From NCBI GenBank assembly GCA_051294375.1, contig JBJCIZ010000028.1:124001-188000 (forward strand): 64,000 nt of DNA. The letters run 5' to 3'. Numbering within the stretch: the stretch's first letter is position 1; every line of letters begins with the position of its first letter. The position numbers and the translations under genes were made by a program. A model generated the notes under the pieces. That model searched no databases. It was not told the DNA's origin and was given only the letters and a program-made list of their open reading frames with translations. This DNA comes from Paraspadella gotoi (lineage: Eukaryota > Chaetognatha). Shown piece after piece: positions 1-11,989 of the stretch.

Positions 1-510
1 TCTTATTCATGATATTATGGCCTGTTGCGCGTGATGCCCAGCTTTTGGTGTGAGGGGCTTTCGTCCCTCAGCGACGAGGTTTAACTACTAAGCGCCATCT
101 CACATGTAATACAGTAGGAAGTCTTTAGGACTGTGGAGTTTGGACAGAACGCGCAGTTGGGATGGTGCGTGCCCCCAGCTGAGCCATTGCGATTCTGACT
201 GACGTTGGAGGTGAAGGGGCGTGGTTATACCGCTACAATATTTTTAGTTTAAAAATAGCTAGCTTCTTTCCACACTAAGTCACCCAAGAAGAAGAACATC
301 TGGCATTGCCATTGTAGATAAAGTTATAAGCACTGCAATACGATAATAAGACCGAAAGGTTTGGCTATATAAAAAAAAAACATACACCCGCACTGCCCAG
401 TTCCGATTCGCAATTCCCTCCCGACTGAGAAGCAGATCGTCCGCGTTCGCTCCTACAACTGACGCTGACGACGACGACGACGACGCTGCTGACATCGTTT
501 CTCTTTCAAG
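1..510. other. Upstream sequence without a supported gene
   Basis: I see no reliable gene here. A run of GAC triplets near 465-487 produces a Ser-rich reading frame on the minus strand, which I treat as an artefact of the repeat. The segment probably holds the promoter or an earlier intron of the gene that begins to be visible at about 511. Confidence 0.4.
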
Positions 511-2185
511 CAGAAAATCATTTCGCGATCGCTCAGTACGTTTATCGTTACGAGGGACGAGATGCGATCGACAACTCGGACTCCAGCCTCTTAGACCCGA
601 CCTTCGGCCTCTCGAGTCTGGGAGACGATCTCAGCCCGAAAATCAAGCTTTACCGACGAGTCGGCGTCGACGGCGGGCGGGACCGAGATTGTTTCGCGCT
701 GAAAGGATTCCTGGACGAGGCGCGGTGGAAGGACGCGCGGCTGTTTGCGGGAGTGAACGCCTCGGACTGGATTCCGAGATGTTCAACGTCGATGCAAGAG
801 GTGGATAAGGGGTCAGTTTGTCCGTTTATCGGTCTGTCTGTTGATCTGTTGGCTTGTCCGCTTTCAAATATTTATTTTTTTTGCTTAATGGCACTAGTGT
901 TTTAAAAAAAAAAAATCACATTTCTAAAGGTTTAAATGACAAATTTCTTCTCCTTCTTTTTTTTTAGGCCTTCACCTTGCACCAAACGGTCAGCATTGGA
1001 AATTATCTACTGTTGGCTCCTGCATATTCTCTGACTCTGCTCCTGATCACATTCGACGTAGCGACCGGACTTTGCTACATCTGCCTGACGTCGAGTCTGG
1101 CGAGAGTCTCGAGAAAAGAGTTGCTGTTGAACATTTCCGTTGCTTCGCTAGGACTCTTCATCATCCTTTACAACTTGATCATCTCGTTTGGACACGAGAA
1201 GGTCAATGAAACGTACGATCGACTAATGGAGAAAAACGGGATAAAAATGTCCGATCAAATAATCAGTCGAGCTTATCGGCCCTACTCCCCTTTAACTCAC
1301 GACGCGGGGATTAGCCTGAAAAACTCCAAATGGCAACTCTACAATTCCACCAAGCTGCTTTCTTATTATTTCTTGGCTCGGCTTTGTTTCCTTTTTCAAT
1401 TTCTCTACGGACGTAGCTTGTCGAGCCTCGCCGCCGGCAGAGCTTACAAAGCCTACGGGTCCATTTCGGTTTTCTTCGTGATCCTTGTCTCCTGGGCGAC
1501 CTGCTTGGCGTATCGATGGAAGCCGAGCGTCGAATCGCGTCGAAGGTTAATCCGAGATTTCGTTTCTTTCTGCCATTGGAATGGAAACGTCTCGAGGCTG
1601 GAATCCTTTTCGCTCTGGAAATACGTTCACGAAAACATATTTTCTTTCGTGATGGCCAGAGAAAATTATTTCGTTCTCTCGCTCTCTCTCTTTTTTCTCC
1701 TCCTCAATCTACTTTACTTTTCATTGACGACAATTTTCCAAACGACGAATATTCTCGGCAAAGTTTCTTACGTCGTCGTCGTCCTTTCGTCAAGTTGTCT
1801 CGTTTGCCTCTGGAGTCATTTGTTTTCGCCCCGCGGCAACGTAGAGGGCGTTGCCTCGTACTTCTCGATCGACTACGAAATTGGCCGAATTCTCTTGGAC
1901 ACCGAGTCATCTTTCGAGCATCACTCGCCCTTCTTCACCGAGATCCTTCGGTTGAGCGGGGTGCTCGCCGAGTGTCTCGCCCGACGCCTTGAGGACGACC
2001 AGTTCCAAATCGGTTATTATCAGTTCGGTCACGAGTTTGAAGACGATTCCCTGTATCACGCGAGTCTAGTGAAAAACTTTACGATCAACGCTGATTATAA
2101 CAATCACGAAAACGAGTTTGCTTATGTTCAAGTCTTCGTCGTTCTCTTACCTTCTGTTGGCGGTTTTTGTTTTTTGAAATCCTAA
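511..2185 (+). CDS. Multi-pass membrane protein of unknown family, two visible exons, 5' end missing
   Basis: I do not recognise the family. Exon A (about 511/514 to 800) follows a pyrimidine-rich CAG acceptor and reads a soluble stretch with two cysteines and the ending CSTSMQE. A phase-0 donor (gag|gtggat) at 801 joins it to the acceptor tttttttag|gcc, so exon B runs 968-2185 and continues AFTLHQTVSIGNYLLLAP. A donor at 812 would be stronger by sequence but gives the wrong phase. Exon B has about six hydrophobic membrane spans separated by Arg/Lys-rich loops and ends at TAA 2183-2185, with AATAAA 40 bases later. No ATG in exon B makes a convincing start; the start codon must lie in an earlier exon, outside or unrecognised. 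The length and membrane count resemble a transporter or receptor-like orphan, but that is only a shape argument. Confidence 0.6.
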
Positions 2186-2226
2186 AGTCCTACAACAATT
2201 GTCATTATATGAACGTATTGTTTACA

Positions 2227-2236
2227 AATAAAATAA
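2227..2236 (+). promoter_or_regulatory. Polyadenylation signal
   Basis: Two overlapping AATAAA hexamers lie about 40 bases after the stop codon at 2185, as expected for the 3' end of the membrane-protein gene. Confidence 0.6.
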
Positions 2237-2691
2237 ACTCATTAATTCGATACTACTATAATTGGTCGATGCCATTCTCTCCTCGACCGATCACGATCCA
2301 ATGATTCGAATTCTGCGGATTTATCCTAACCTCCGATTCGATTTTGATTCCGATTCTGATTTATATTTGATTTCCCTTTAGGTGAGGTCGAGTCTCCTGC
2401 AATGATATTGTAAAAATCGATAATAAAAATGTTTCAACAAAGAAATTTTATCGGAACTCTTCTTGGTAGAGAAGAATTGCCTAATTTTTTAAAAATGTCA
2501 TAATTTGATCCTAACTCTTACGCAAACGCCAAAAAAAAATAGCACCTATTTCAGTAATACGGCGATATTGTAGATTATTGTTTAAAATTTTTAATGTAAT
2601 TAAAAAAATACGTACTGAATATACTGCTTTAATTTAAATGAACGCCCACAACTACCAGATAATAATCAGAAAAAAGATATGTAGAGAAAGT

Positions 2692-2693
<2 letters not shown>
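2237..2693. other. AT-rich intergenic stretch
   Basis: I see no open frame, RNA gene or clear repeat here, only AT-rich sequence leading into a GA microsatellite. Confidence 0.4.

Positions 2694-2784
<91 letters not shown>
2694..2784. repeat. (GA)n microsatellite
   Basis: About 45 uninterrupted GA units, followed by GGTTAGGTTAGATAAGG-type sequence. Confidence 0.95.
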
Positions 2785-2786
<2 letters not shown>

Positions 2787-3085
2787 GGGTAGATATGAAA
2801 GGTTAGGTTAGATAAGGTGAGGTTAGGCAAGGTCATGTTTGGACAAAAAATGTGTCAGGTTTTTCTTTTTTTCAAGTCGACTTCGAAAAAGAAGGATTAT
2901 GGGTCACGAAAGACGAATGGCCCAAATTTCGGGGGTCAAGCTTGAGGTCATTCTGAGGTCATCAAAGGTCATGGACGTGAGGGTCGTCCTCGGAATCATC
3001 TTCAAGGTCATCAAAGGTCAAAGTAGGACGTGAAAGTCTTAACATCTCTCCGTTTGTCTTCATCAACGTCTCGCTTTTTTACTTT

Positions 3086-3217
<132 letters not shown>

Positions 3218-3300
3218 GAGAGAGATAGAGAAATTTCGTTTCAGGCTATCGAAACAGATTTCAGGATTTTATTTACTTTTTGAACATTTTAAAGCCATCG

Positions 3301-3373
3301 GCCCTCGTGGCCCAATGGATAAGGCATTGGCCTCCTAAGCCAAGGATTGTGGGTTCGAGTCCCACCGGGGGTA
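3301..3373 (+). tRNA. tRNA-Arg, anticodon CCU
   Basis: The sequence folds as a complete cloverleaf. The acceptor stem GCCCTCG pairs with CGGGGGT (with G-U pairs), the anticodon stem TTGGC pairs with GCCAA around the loop CTCCTAA, and the T stem GTGGG pairs with CCCAC around TTCGAGT. Discriminator base is A. The D stem GCCC/AGGC has one C-A mismatch. The anticodon CCT reads Arg codon AGG. The body closely matches the well-conserved animal tRNA-Arg(CCU). A box (TGGCCCAATGG) and B box (GGTTCGAGTCC) are both present and a T run follows, so it looks like a working pol III gene with no intron. Confidence 0.95.
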
Positions 3374-3381
3374 TCTCTTTC

Positions 3382-3385
3382 TTTT
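3382..3385 (+). terminator. Pol III terminator
   Basis: A TTTT run nine bases after the tRNA discriminator base. Confidence 0.7.
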
Positions 3386-3788
3386 AAATTATTAACGAAA
3401 AATTAAATTATTCTAATCTTATATTAAATAATAAGAAATTAAATAATTAATAATCAAATAATAATAAGTTATTCTAATGTTCGGGATTTTCGCGATACTT
3501 TCCATTCAAATATATTTTAAATCGGTAAAATATTGAAAATGAATTGAGTAAATCTTTTTTTTCTGCCGAAAGTTTGAACACTACTACTAATACTATAAAT
3601 TATTTTATGCCGCAAGGGGTTACCGTAAGTAATGTAGTTCAGTTCAGGAAATTATTATCTAATTATCGACGTCCGTTGACACAGAGCTTTTTTTTTTAAA
3701 TCTCTCTCTCTCTCTATCTCTCTCTCTGACCTCATGGGCCACATTAAATTGCGCCCCGGTTTAGTCTATTTCATGTTCATGTTTGTTT

Positions 3789-3860
<72 letters not shown>

Positions 3861-3919
3861 CTCTCTTCTCTCTCTCTCTCCTCAAACAATTGTGACCGGT
3901 TGTCATCAGCGTTAAGACT

Positions 3920-3951
<32 letters not shown>
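3789..3951. repeat. (CT)n tract followed by (GAC)n upstream of zinc-finger gene 1
   Basis: About 95 bases of CT with small slips, a 37-base unique spacer, then about ten ACG/GAC triplets at 3920-3951. Similar CT plus GAC blocks precede zinc-finger gene 2 and, in weaker form, genes 3 and 4, so the block probably belongs to the duplicated unit (5' UTR or promoter). Confidence 0.8.
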
Positions 3952-4115
3952 ATACTCGCTTCCAAATGTTGTCAGCAAATCTTAGCGTCGGCCGATCGAA
4001 CCAGTTGTTTTCAAAATTTTGTCAATGAACAACCTCGTGTGTGTTTTTTTTAATATATACCAAATTAAGGAACGAATTTTTAAAAAAAAATATTAATTTA
4101 AGAAAAACTAAATAA

Positions 4116-5987
4116 ATGATAAAATATATCCGTAAATTAAAAAGAAATCTTAGGATATCCTCCAACGTGGAAATGTTCCCGTTGAGAAATCAATCGGGCG
4201 CAGAACTAAATTCGAAATTATCTTCGTCGGAAGAAAGTAACGAATCACATCAAACGAGACGTTCGAAAGAAAATCCGCACGGTGGCGATGCACGCGCCGA
4301 AGAGTTCTCGAGCGTGGAATTTCAACCGCGGCATATACTAAAACATGCCGAGGCAACGGCTGATTGTTCTGAGTCGACGAATAATTCGAAAGAAAGTGAG
4401 ACGGGCCTTTCACGAAACGACTCATCAACGGGCAAGCCTCATGAATGCGATGTCTGTCAAAAGTCATATACTTACGAAACTAACTTTATAAAGCATTTGC
4501 TCTCTCATTCCGAAGCGAAGGAAAACTCTCACACTCATTCGAATGACAATCGGTTTACTTGCGAAACTTGTCAAAAACATTTTACACATTTGGATCTTCT
4601 GAAAGAGCATCTTAACAATCATACAAATGAAAAACCGCATAAGTGTAACGTCTGCCAAAAGTCTTTTCATAAACAGTCTTATTTGAAGATGCATCTCCTT
4701 CTTCATGAGTCGAAGAAACTCTACAATTGCGAGACATGCAATAAATGTTTTTCAAGCGGGGAGCGTCTAAGAAAACATCAGACAACTCATTCTAACCATA
4801 AGCCTTTCAAGTGCGATATGTGTCTCAAGTCTTTCCAACAAATTTCCATTCTCACGCAACATCTTAAAGTGCATACAAAAATAAAAGAAAAATATCAATG
4901 TGAAGTTTGTCAGAAGTGTGTTTCAAGCAAGCAAGCTTTGGATTGTCACCTTCAATCTCATGCGGGAGAAAAACCATATCAGTGTGATGTTTGTCACAAG
5001 CGCTTTTCGCACGCAATAATCTTAAGAGGGCACAAACGAACTCACACAAACGTTAAGCCATATAAGTGCGAAATTTGTCAGAAGAGCTTTTTAATATCGG
5101 GAAATCTAAAGACGCATAAAAAAATTCATTCGACCGAGCGACCGTACAAATGTGAACTTTGCCCAAAGGATTTTAATCGAGCGTTCAGCCTCAAGATTCA
5201 TCTCCAAACTCACTCAACGGAAAAACCGTATAAATGTGAATTTTGTGAGAAAAGTTTTTCTCAAGCGAAACTTCTAAAGTTACACCTTCGAACTCACACT
5301 GGGGAGAAACCATACAAGTGCGATTATTGTCAAAGATGCTTTAGACAAATACCTCACCTGAAGAAACATCTTCAAACTCATACAAAAGAGAAGCCATATC
5401 AATGTAACGTTTGTCAAAAGCTTTTATCAAGCGGGCAATCTCTCAAGTACCATTTACAAACTCATTCAACCGAAAAACCATATAAATGTGAACTTTGTTC
5501 AAAAGGCTTTTCAAGCTTAGAAACTTTAAAGCCGCACATTCGATATCAGCATAATAATACGTCACATAAGTGTGAGTTTTGTCAGAAGTCTTTTTCTCGA
5601 AAGTCGCATTTGAAGACTCATCTCCTTACCCATTCGGCAGAAAAGCCGCACAAGTGTGATAAATGTCATAAATGCTTTTCCTACTCTGGATCTCTAAAGC
5701 TTCATCTACGGACTCATAGTAATGAGAGACCATACAAGTGTGAAATATGCCCGAGAAGTTTTTACGCATCTTCAGATCTGAAGAAACATCTCGAAACTCA
5801 TACAAAGGAGAAACATCGATGCGAAATTTGTAAGAGGTCATTTTTAAAATTGTCACAACTGAATTCTCATCAAAAAACTCACGTCAAAATGTCTTATCAA
5901 TGTGAAATATGTCCGAAGGTTTTCTCAAGTGAGCATTGCGTTAAGCGTCATCGCCAAATACATGTTAAAGGCGGGAATGAAAAATAG
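4116..5987 (+). CDS. C2H2 zinc-finger protein 1, 18 fingers, intact
   Basis: An unbroken frame of 623 residues. An N-terminal Ser/Glu-rich region (about 1-110) precedes 18 tandem C2H2 fingers from about residue 113 to the C terminus, joined mainly by TH-x-EKPY/H-type linkers. Finger 13 has a longer H-x4-H spacing. Such arrays bind DNA in the nucleus and act as transcription factors or repressors of repeats; no effector domain is visible. Residues 55-77 are a decayed extra finger: both histidines remain, but the two cysteine positions are Gly and Arg when compared with the N terminus of zinc-finger gene 2. The start at 4116 has a weak context; Met-20 at 4173 (gaaATGt) is an alternative. A TATATA lies at 4053-4058. 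The gene is intronless over this span and heads a tandem cluster. Confidence 0.93.
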   Translation: MIKYIRKLKRNLRISSNVEMFPLRNQSGAELNSKLSSSEESNESHQTRRSKENPHGGDARAEEFSSVEFQPRHILKHAEATADCSESTNNSKESETGLSRNDSSTGKPHECDVCQKSYTYETNFIKHLLSHSEAKENSHTHSNDNRFTCETCQKHFTHLDLLKEHLNNHTNEKPHKCNVCQKSFHKQSYLKMHLLLHESKKLYNCETCNKCFSSGERLRKHQTTHSNHKPFKCDMCLKSFQQISILTQHLKVHTKIKEKYQCEVCQKCVSSKQALDCHLQSHAGEKPYQCDVCHKRFSHAIILRGHKRTHTNVKPYKCEICQKSFLISGNLKTHKKIHSTERPYKCELCPKDFNRAFSLKIHLQTHSTEKPYKCEFCEKSFSQAKLLKLHLRTHTGEKPYKCDYCQRCFRQIPHLKKHLQTHTKEKPYQCNVCQKLLSSGQSLKYHLQTHSTEKPYKCELCSKGFSSLETLKPHIRYQHNNTSHKCEFCQKSFSRKSHLKTHLLTHSAEKPHKCDKCHKCFSYSGSLKLHLRTHSNERPYKCEICPRSFYASSDLKKHLETHTKEKHRCEICKRSFLKLSQLNSHQKTHVKMSYQCEICPKVFSSEHCVKRHRQIHVKGGNEK

Positions 5988-7101
5988 GAAAAAAAATTAA
6001 TATTTTTTTTTCAAGACCGTTCCCAAACTCTAAAACACTTTTTTTGAGGAATTTTGATAATGATGAAAAGGCTAATGTGGTTGAAAACTTTTAAAATATC
6101 ATACTTACGACAAATTCAAATAATTCAAATAAGCTTTAAAATAGATCAAAATGCAGTCCAGATTCAAAAAAGCTGAGCTTCTGGCGATTCAGCAAATGTA
6201 TTCTCTTTAATCATTTCATGCTTTCTACGCCATTTTATGTGGGTTTAAATTATAACATAATCTATGTCATAATCTTGTAAGAGTGATGGAGGCCTTAAAC
6301 CACCAAAGCCTGTCCAAAGTCAGGGGCAAGATAGCTTATTTATTAAATGAATGGATAATTTTTATATTGGTTGTACCAATTTCATAAAACAAATAAAACC
6401 TATCGAAAGAGTTGCAGATCAAACGGAAAAGCCAATCCATCTGATATTTTTCGTGAATATTTTATTAGGGAATTAAAAAAAATTAGTAAAAAATTTCAAC
6501 TTACATCCTTGACAACAAACTGTTTTTAGACTTTGAACCTAAATTCCTCCTAACTGGAATGCTTTTATCAAAATGTGTTTCTATATTTTTTTATATTAAT
6601 ACCAAAAACAGTATTGACAAAATCAGAAGCAGTTTTTATTACATTTTCACAAATGTTTTTAAGATTCCTAAACAAATTTTTGTAACGAAATTCTTTCAGT
6701 CGTTTAGGCTGCAACTTTTTTTGTTCATTGTAACTATTAACTTTTTTTACCATCAAACAAATGATTTTTAGAAAAAAAAATCATGGTTTTAGTTTTTTTA
6801 AATGTACTTTTAGCATTTCTGAGAGCAATGACTATTTTTAGCTTGTTTCGAATTTTCATGAAAAATATATACCCAGACGATAATTGGTCCCACTTTATTT
6901 CAAAGTACTAATATTTTCATTGATAGGGAAGCAAGGTGCTCTGGAAGTGAATAAACGAGTCTTGATTGAAAGCTTGCAGGGTAATGCTATGTTATTGTAG
7001 TGAATAAGGCGACAAGCGGGCTGAATACTACTACCCCTAACTACTAAGCTGCGTCGGCAGCCATGGAACGGGTCCTGGGCTTGGAAGCAGGTACCTAGTG
7101 G
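5988..7101. other. AT-rich intergenic DNA with one short dispersed repeat
   Basis: No gene seen. At about 6300-6400 there is a copy of a short repeat (GGGGCAAGATAGCTTATTTA, then AATGGATAATTTTTATATTGG). Related copies lie near 7185, 11205, 13170 and 49190. Open frames at 6559-6771 on both strands are Phe/Lys-rich low-complexity shadows. Confidence 0.5.
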
Positions 7102-7111
7102 NNNNNNNNNN
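7102..7111. other. Assembly gap (10 N) with the same 8-mer on both sides
   Basis: CCTAGTGG occurs immediately before and immediately after the Ns. The two flanks may therefore overlap, with no real missing sequence. Confidence 0.8.
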
Positions 7112-7641
7112 CCTAGTGGTCATGAGCCAATGAGCCAATGAGCCACCGGGTCAAGACTGCAACGCCCAAAGTGAGAGGCTTATTTACGTATTTAAAGAAT
7201 GGATAATTTTGATATTGACTGCCAATTTCATATACGAAATAGGGTAACAGAAGAGAGAGGAAGAGAGAGAGGATGAGAGGAGAGAGCGAGAGAACGCCAG
7301 ATAATAATCGGGCGACTTCTGAATAAGGATTTACTATTTGACTGTTTTATTGAAGCCATCGAGGTAAAACAGAATACAAGGAAATGACCCTCAGTTCTTA
7401 ACACATATCTATGCTATCTCGATCTATCTATCTATATCGTCTCTCTCTTTCTCTCTGCTCGCTCTGCGGTTCGCAAACCGATTAATGAGCCACCTGTCTT
7501 ACAAGCCGATGAAGCCTTTTCTCAAGCGCGACGACGACGGATGGACAGACGACGACGACGAAGACAACGACGACGACGACAATGGCGATGGCGTTGGCTT
7601 CAACTTCCATTGTTTTCCAACCTTTCGTTAAACTTTGTGAT

Positions 7642-7644
<3 letters not shown>
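7112..7644. other. Intergenic DNA and 5' block of zinc-finger gene 2
   Basis: It contains three tandem copies of ATGAGCCA near 7123-7145, a copy of the short dispersed repeat near 7180-7240, GA-rich sequence, and a GAC/GACGACGAAGAC cluster near 7530-7582 like the one upstream of zinc-finger gene 1. Confidence 0.5.

Positions 7645-7694
<50 letters not shown>
7645..7694. repeat. (CT)n microsatellite
   Basis: About 25 CT units, part of the CT/GAC block upstream of zinc-finger gene 2. Confidence 0.9.
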
Positions 7695-7697
<3 letters not shown>

Positions 7698-8101
7698 TAC
7701 AAAGAAAACATTAACGGCAACAACTTCGTGTTTCATTGTCTCTCCCGATATCGAAAAAAAATAATTGACTTCGAATTTTGTCAACAAATAATCTTCGCAT
7801 TAGCAATTGTCATCTTTTTAAATAAATAAACTCGTCCTTTTTCTTTTAAAACTAAATTTGGGGTTGTTCGTCGATTAGACATTTCTTAATACATACGAGC
7901 AACGTATTTTGAAATGTGCAATTATGAAAAAAAAACAACTAATTAATTAAAAACGCAAAAAGACCACTTTTTTAGTTTAAACGTCAATCGCGAATAAACA
8001 TACTTAAAAAAAATTGATAATTACAGTCAATTATAACGTAAAATCGTCTCAATTAAACAAATAACTAAATCTAAGAATCTCCTCAACACACACTAAAAGA
8101 T

Positions 8102-10200
8102 ATGGCGCACACTTGCGACGTATGCGGCGAAGATTTCTCTAGCGTGGATATTTTATCACGACATCTACTGGACCACGTCACGGAAGTGGACGAAAATTCT
8201 TTGATGGAAAATGATTTGCAAAAAGAGTCGACTAACGATCCGAGTGGAACGGACCTTCTTCAATACAAATGCGACTCGTGTTCAAAATCATACAGATATA
8301 AAACTTGGCTCAAAAAACATCTACTATCTCATTCTGAAAGGAAAGAATTCAGATCGGTGAAATTTGTCAAAAACTCTCAAGACTAAACGAAATTTACAAA
8401 TTCACTCGGATACTCATTTAAAAAGGACCGTTTAAATGTGAAAATTGTCAAGAAGTATTTGAAACAAAACGTTCATTATCGTTTCATTCCTTCATTCATA
8501 CAAATAAAAAACCATTAAGTTGTGAAATTTGTCAAAAAGTTTTTTTATGTAAGTACAAACTTAAGTACCACATTAAAATCCATAAAAAAGAAAAACCATA
8601 TAAATGTGATGTTTGTCAAAAGTGCTTTTCGGTCTCGGCATATCTGAAAAAGCATATACAGTCTCATTCGAAGGAAAAATCGTACGAGTGTGAAATCTGT
8701 CAGAAATGCTTTTCACAGCCAAAAAATCTAAAGCTTCACATACGAATTCATAATGGAGAGAAACCATATAATTGTGATTATTGTCAAAAGGCCTTTTTAG
8801 ATCATGCAGCTCTGAAAAAACATGTTTTTAGTCACACAAAGGAAAAGACTTATACTTGTAAAGTTTGTCCTCAACGGTTTTCACGAATCACATCTTTAAA
8901 TAAGCATATGCCAACTCATTTAAGCGAGAAAAATTACGAATGTGAAATTTGTCAGAAATGCTTCTTAAATATGAGAAGTCTAAAGGAGCATGTTATAATC
9001 CATTCTGAACATAAGCCATACAAATGCGATAATTGTCGAAGATGCTTTCGTCAATTGAATGAACTGAAATCTCACCTCATAACTCATTCAACAGATAAAT
9101 CTCACAAGTGTGACATTTGTTATAAATGTTTTAGACACAAGGAAAGTCTTAAAAGTCATATACTAACTCATTCTAATTTTAAACCTCATAAATGTGACAT
9201 ATGCTTCAAATGTTTTAGATTTTCGTCAAATCTTAGTATGCATCAAAAAACTCATAACAAATTTCAAGAGAAGCAAAATCAGTGTGAAAGTTGCCACAAG
9301 TTTTTTTCAAACAAGAGCGCTCTTAAAATTCATATCTTAACTCATACTAAAGAACAACCATATAAGTGTGATATTTGTGATAAACGTTGTTCGCAATCGG
9401 GCAATCTCAAAGCGCATTTAAAAACTCATTATGACCATAAGCCTCATAAGTGTGATATTTGTCAGAAGAGCTTTTCAGAAATTTATTCTCTAAATCTCCA
9501 TCAAAAAACACATTCAAAAGAAAAGTCTTATCAATGTGAAGTTTGTCAGAAGTTTCTTTCATGCAAGCGATCACTCAGCAGCCATATGATAACTCATTCC
9601 AAAGAGAAACCATATAAGTGTGAATATTGTCAGAGATGCTTTAAGACAATGCAACATCTGAAGCAGCACCTGCGAATCCATACTGGAGAGAAACCATATA
9701 CGTGTGATATTTGTCAGAGGTGCTTTTCACGAAGATATCATTTAAATATGCATATAAAAACTCATACGAAAGAAAAACCTTTTCAATGTAAAATTTGTGA
9801 GAGGTTCTTAGGCAGCGATCAAGCTCTCAAAAACCATCTCCCAACTCATTCAACTGAAAAACCATATAAGTGTGATTATTGCCAGAAATGCTTTGCAAGT
9901 ATGTTATCTCTAAAGATGCATCTTAAAATTCATACAAATTTTGACAAATATAAGTGTGAAATTTGCCAGATGGGCTTTTATTTAAAGTCGAGTTTAAATA
10001 TGCATATTATTACTCATTCAGGAGAGAAACCACATCAGTGTGAAAAGTGTCAAAAATGCTTTTCCCTCCTGTCAAATCTAAAGCGGCACCTTATAATTCA
10101 TACTAAAGAGAAGCCATACAAGTGTGATATTTGTCAGCTATGCTTTAATCTATCTTCAAATCTTAAGCGACATCTCAAAACCCATACAAAGGGGAAGTGA
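8102..10200 (+). CDS. C2H2 zinc-finger gene 2, about 24 fingers, frame broken near finger 3
   Basis: The start ATG at 8102 gives [16 protein letters not shown], an N-terminal finger, then a second finger, and the frame ends at 8386. From 8422 another frame is open to TGA 10200 and carries about 21 further canonical fingers with EKPY/H-type linkers; its first ATG is only at 8908. Between 8350 and 8430 the remains of finger 3 can be followed across all three frames, so at least three small indels are needed to explain it. Alternatively a GT-AG intron of 197 bases (8357-8553, phase 0 at both ends) would bypass the damage at the cost of fingers 3, 4 and half of 5. The product would be a nuclear DNA-binding protein closely related to zinc-finger gene 1. 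I cannot tell pseudogene, new intron or consensus error apart from sequence alone. Confidence 0.8.
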
Positions 10201-11060
10201 TATCAAAATTGAGAATTGATTTAAAAAAATGCGGCATAATATATGCATTGAACGTTTGACCAAAATGAAAGTAAAAAACTCCAGTTGTTTGTTATGAACA
10301 ATTATTTTGAAAAGCAAAATGCGGAACAAATGAACGAACAATGAACGAATGAATGAAGAACAAAATTAAGTTCAATGTTGTAGAATAATTTGGCAAAATT
10401 GTTTTTAAATTTTAAATGACAAAAACTTTGTTACAAAAAACATTTTTTCACGAAATATAGTAGACTTTTACTTTGCATAATTAACTTTTTGATAAATAAA
10501 CCTTTCTTTTGTGCTAATACCGCAACAAAAATATGTAATTCTGTTGCAATTTAATGACTTTAGCTTGTGAACCAGAGCTCAGTTTTTACAATGTGTAATC
10601 TGTAAAAATATTGAATTTTACTAATTTATTGTAACTTTTAAGCAAAAAGTTAATTTTTAATAGATAGAAATTACTTTTAATGTCTTCGCAAGCACAGTTA
10701 ATTAGAGGCTTATTCCCGATTTTTTTTTGCTAATCCAGTGTGCATATTTTTGTAGTTTTATTTAAAATGATATGTTTTAATTAATTTCGATATTTTTTTG
10801 TAAATCTTTTAATCGAGTTTTGCAATAAAAATTAGCTTTTCTTTTAAAATTGGAATAAAGTGAAATTTTGTTTTGTTTACAAACAACGAATTTGTTTTCA
10901 TTTCAAGGAGAAAAAAAACGTACATGTTTCGGCTAGTACGATAGCCTTCATCAGCGAAAAAATAATAATAGTTAAATTGAAAGTTTTTTGTTTTTTGTTT
11001 AAAAATAGCAACGACTATGATTATGGCAATGACGACGACGACGACGACGAACGACGACGA
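10201..11060. other. AT-rich intergenic DNA
   Basis: No gene recognised. GAC triplets at 11028-11065 again mark the approach to zinc-finger sequence. Confidence 0.4.
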
Positions 11061-11067
11061 GCGACGA

Positions 11068-11205
11068 CATTAAAACTCATTCAACGGAAAAAAAAAACAC
11101 ATCAATGCGAATTTTGTCAGAAAAGATTTTCATCTATGACACTTTTAAAGCTACACCTTCTACTCACACAAAAAGTTTGATAATTGTCAGAGGAGCTTCG
11201 CAGGC
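11068..11205 (+). pseudogene. Zinc-finger gene fragment, about one and a half fingers
   Basis: After a GAC repeat the sequence reads a finger linker (KTHSTEK in one frame), shifts frame at an A10 run, then reads HQCEFCQKRFSSMTLLKLHL, loses frame again and ends in DNCQRSFAG-like sequence before running into the short dispersed repeat. No start codon or continuing array is present. It looks like the 5' block of a zinc-finger unit joined to an internal finger by a large deletion. Confidence 0.75.
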
Positions 11206-11299
11206 ATATTTATTTAAAGAATGGATAATTTGATATTGATTGTTCCCAATTCATATCACTTCGATAACCAAGCTTTTTGCTTCCTATTTAAGACAGAGC

Positions 11300-11355
<56 letters not shown>

Positions 11356-11436
11356 TGGACATTTGTCCGAGTGAACTTTAGGCACTAAGTTAGGCCCTTA
11401 AAAGCGACCTGTCGAGAGAGAGAGAGACGAGAGGAG

Positions 11437-11490
<54 letters not shown>

Positions 11491-11573
11491 AGAGAAGAGA
11501 AGAGAGAGAGAAAGCCAGACTTCTCGATAAGGAATTTACTCTTGACTTCAGAAAATGACCATTCTCTCTCTCA

Positions 11574-11624
<51 letters not shown>
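11300..11624. repeat. (GA)n and (CT)n tracts
   Basis: GA runs at about 11304-11351 and 11417-11510, then a CT run at 11562-11623. The change from GA to CT on one strand gives a potential long hairpin of over 50 bases. This lies in the 5' block of zinc-finger gene 3. Confidence 0.85.
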
Positions 11625-11630
<6 letters not shown>

Positions 11631-11989
11631 CTCTCGACGGTTGCACACCTCATAACGACACGACGACCGTTCCTTTCGACGTATCTCGCGTCAAAACTTC
11701 AAGATCGAAGCGAAAAATCGTTCGATCGTTTTAAATATACATTAAATAGCGAATAACATTAATTAAACTCGTATGTTTTAAATTTTTCAAACAAGTGGAT
11801 TAAAATATTAAAAAAGGAATAAAAAAAACGCGCCAAATCTCTTGTTTTGTGGTAAAAACAAAACTAAATAAACCCAAAAATTATTGAACCAAATTTTTAA
11901 AAAATTGAAACGATTTTAAAAATATCACAAATCTAACCCATGATCGCCGCAATGAAATCAAAATTAACTTCAATTACCGAAAGTCGGCA

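Noticed and set aside
280-495. 71-residue minus-strand frame with a Ser run
   Set aside because: The Ser run is a GAC/GTC triplet repeat and the rest has no recognisable domain.
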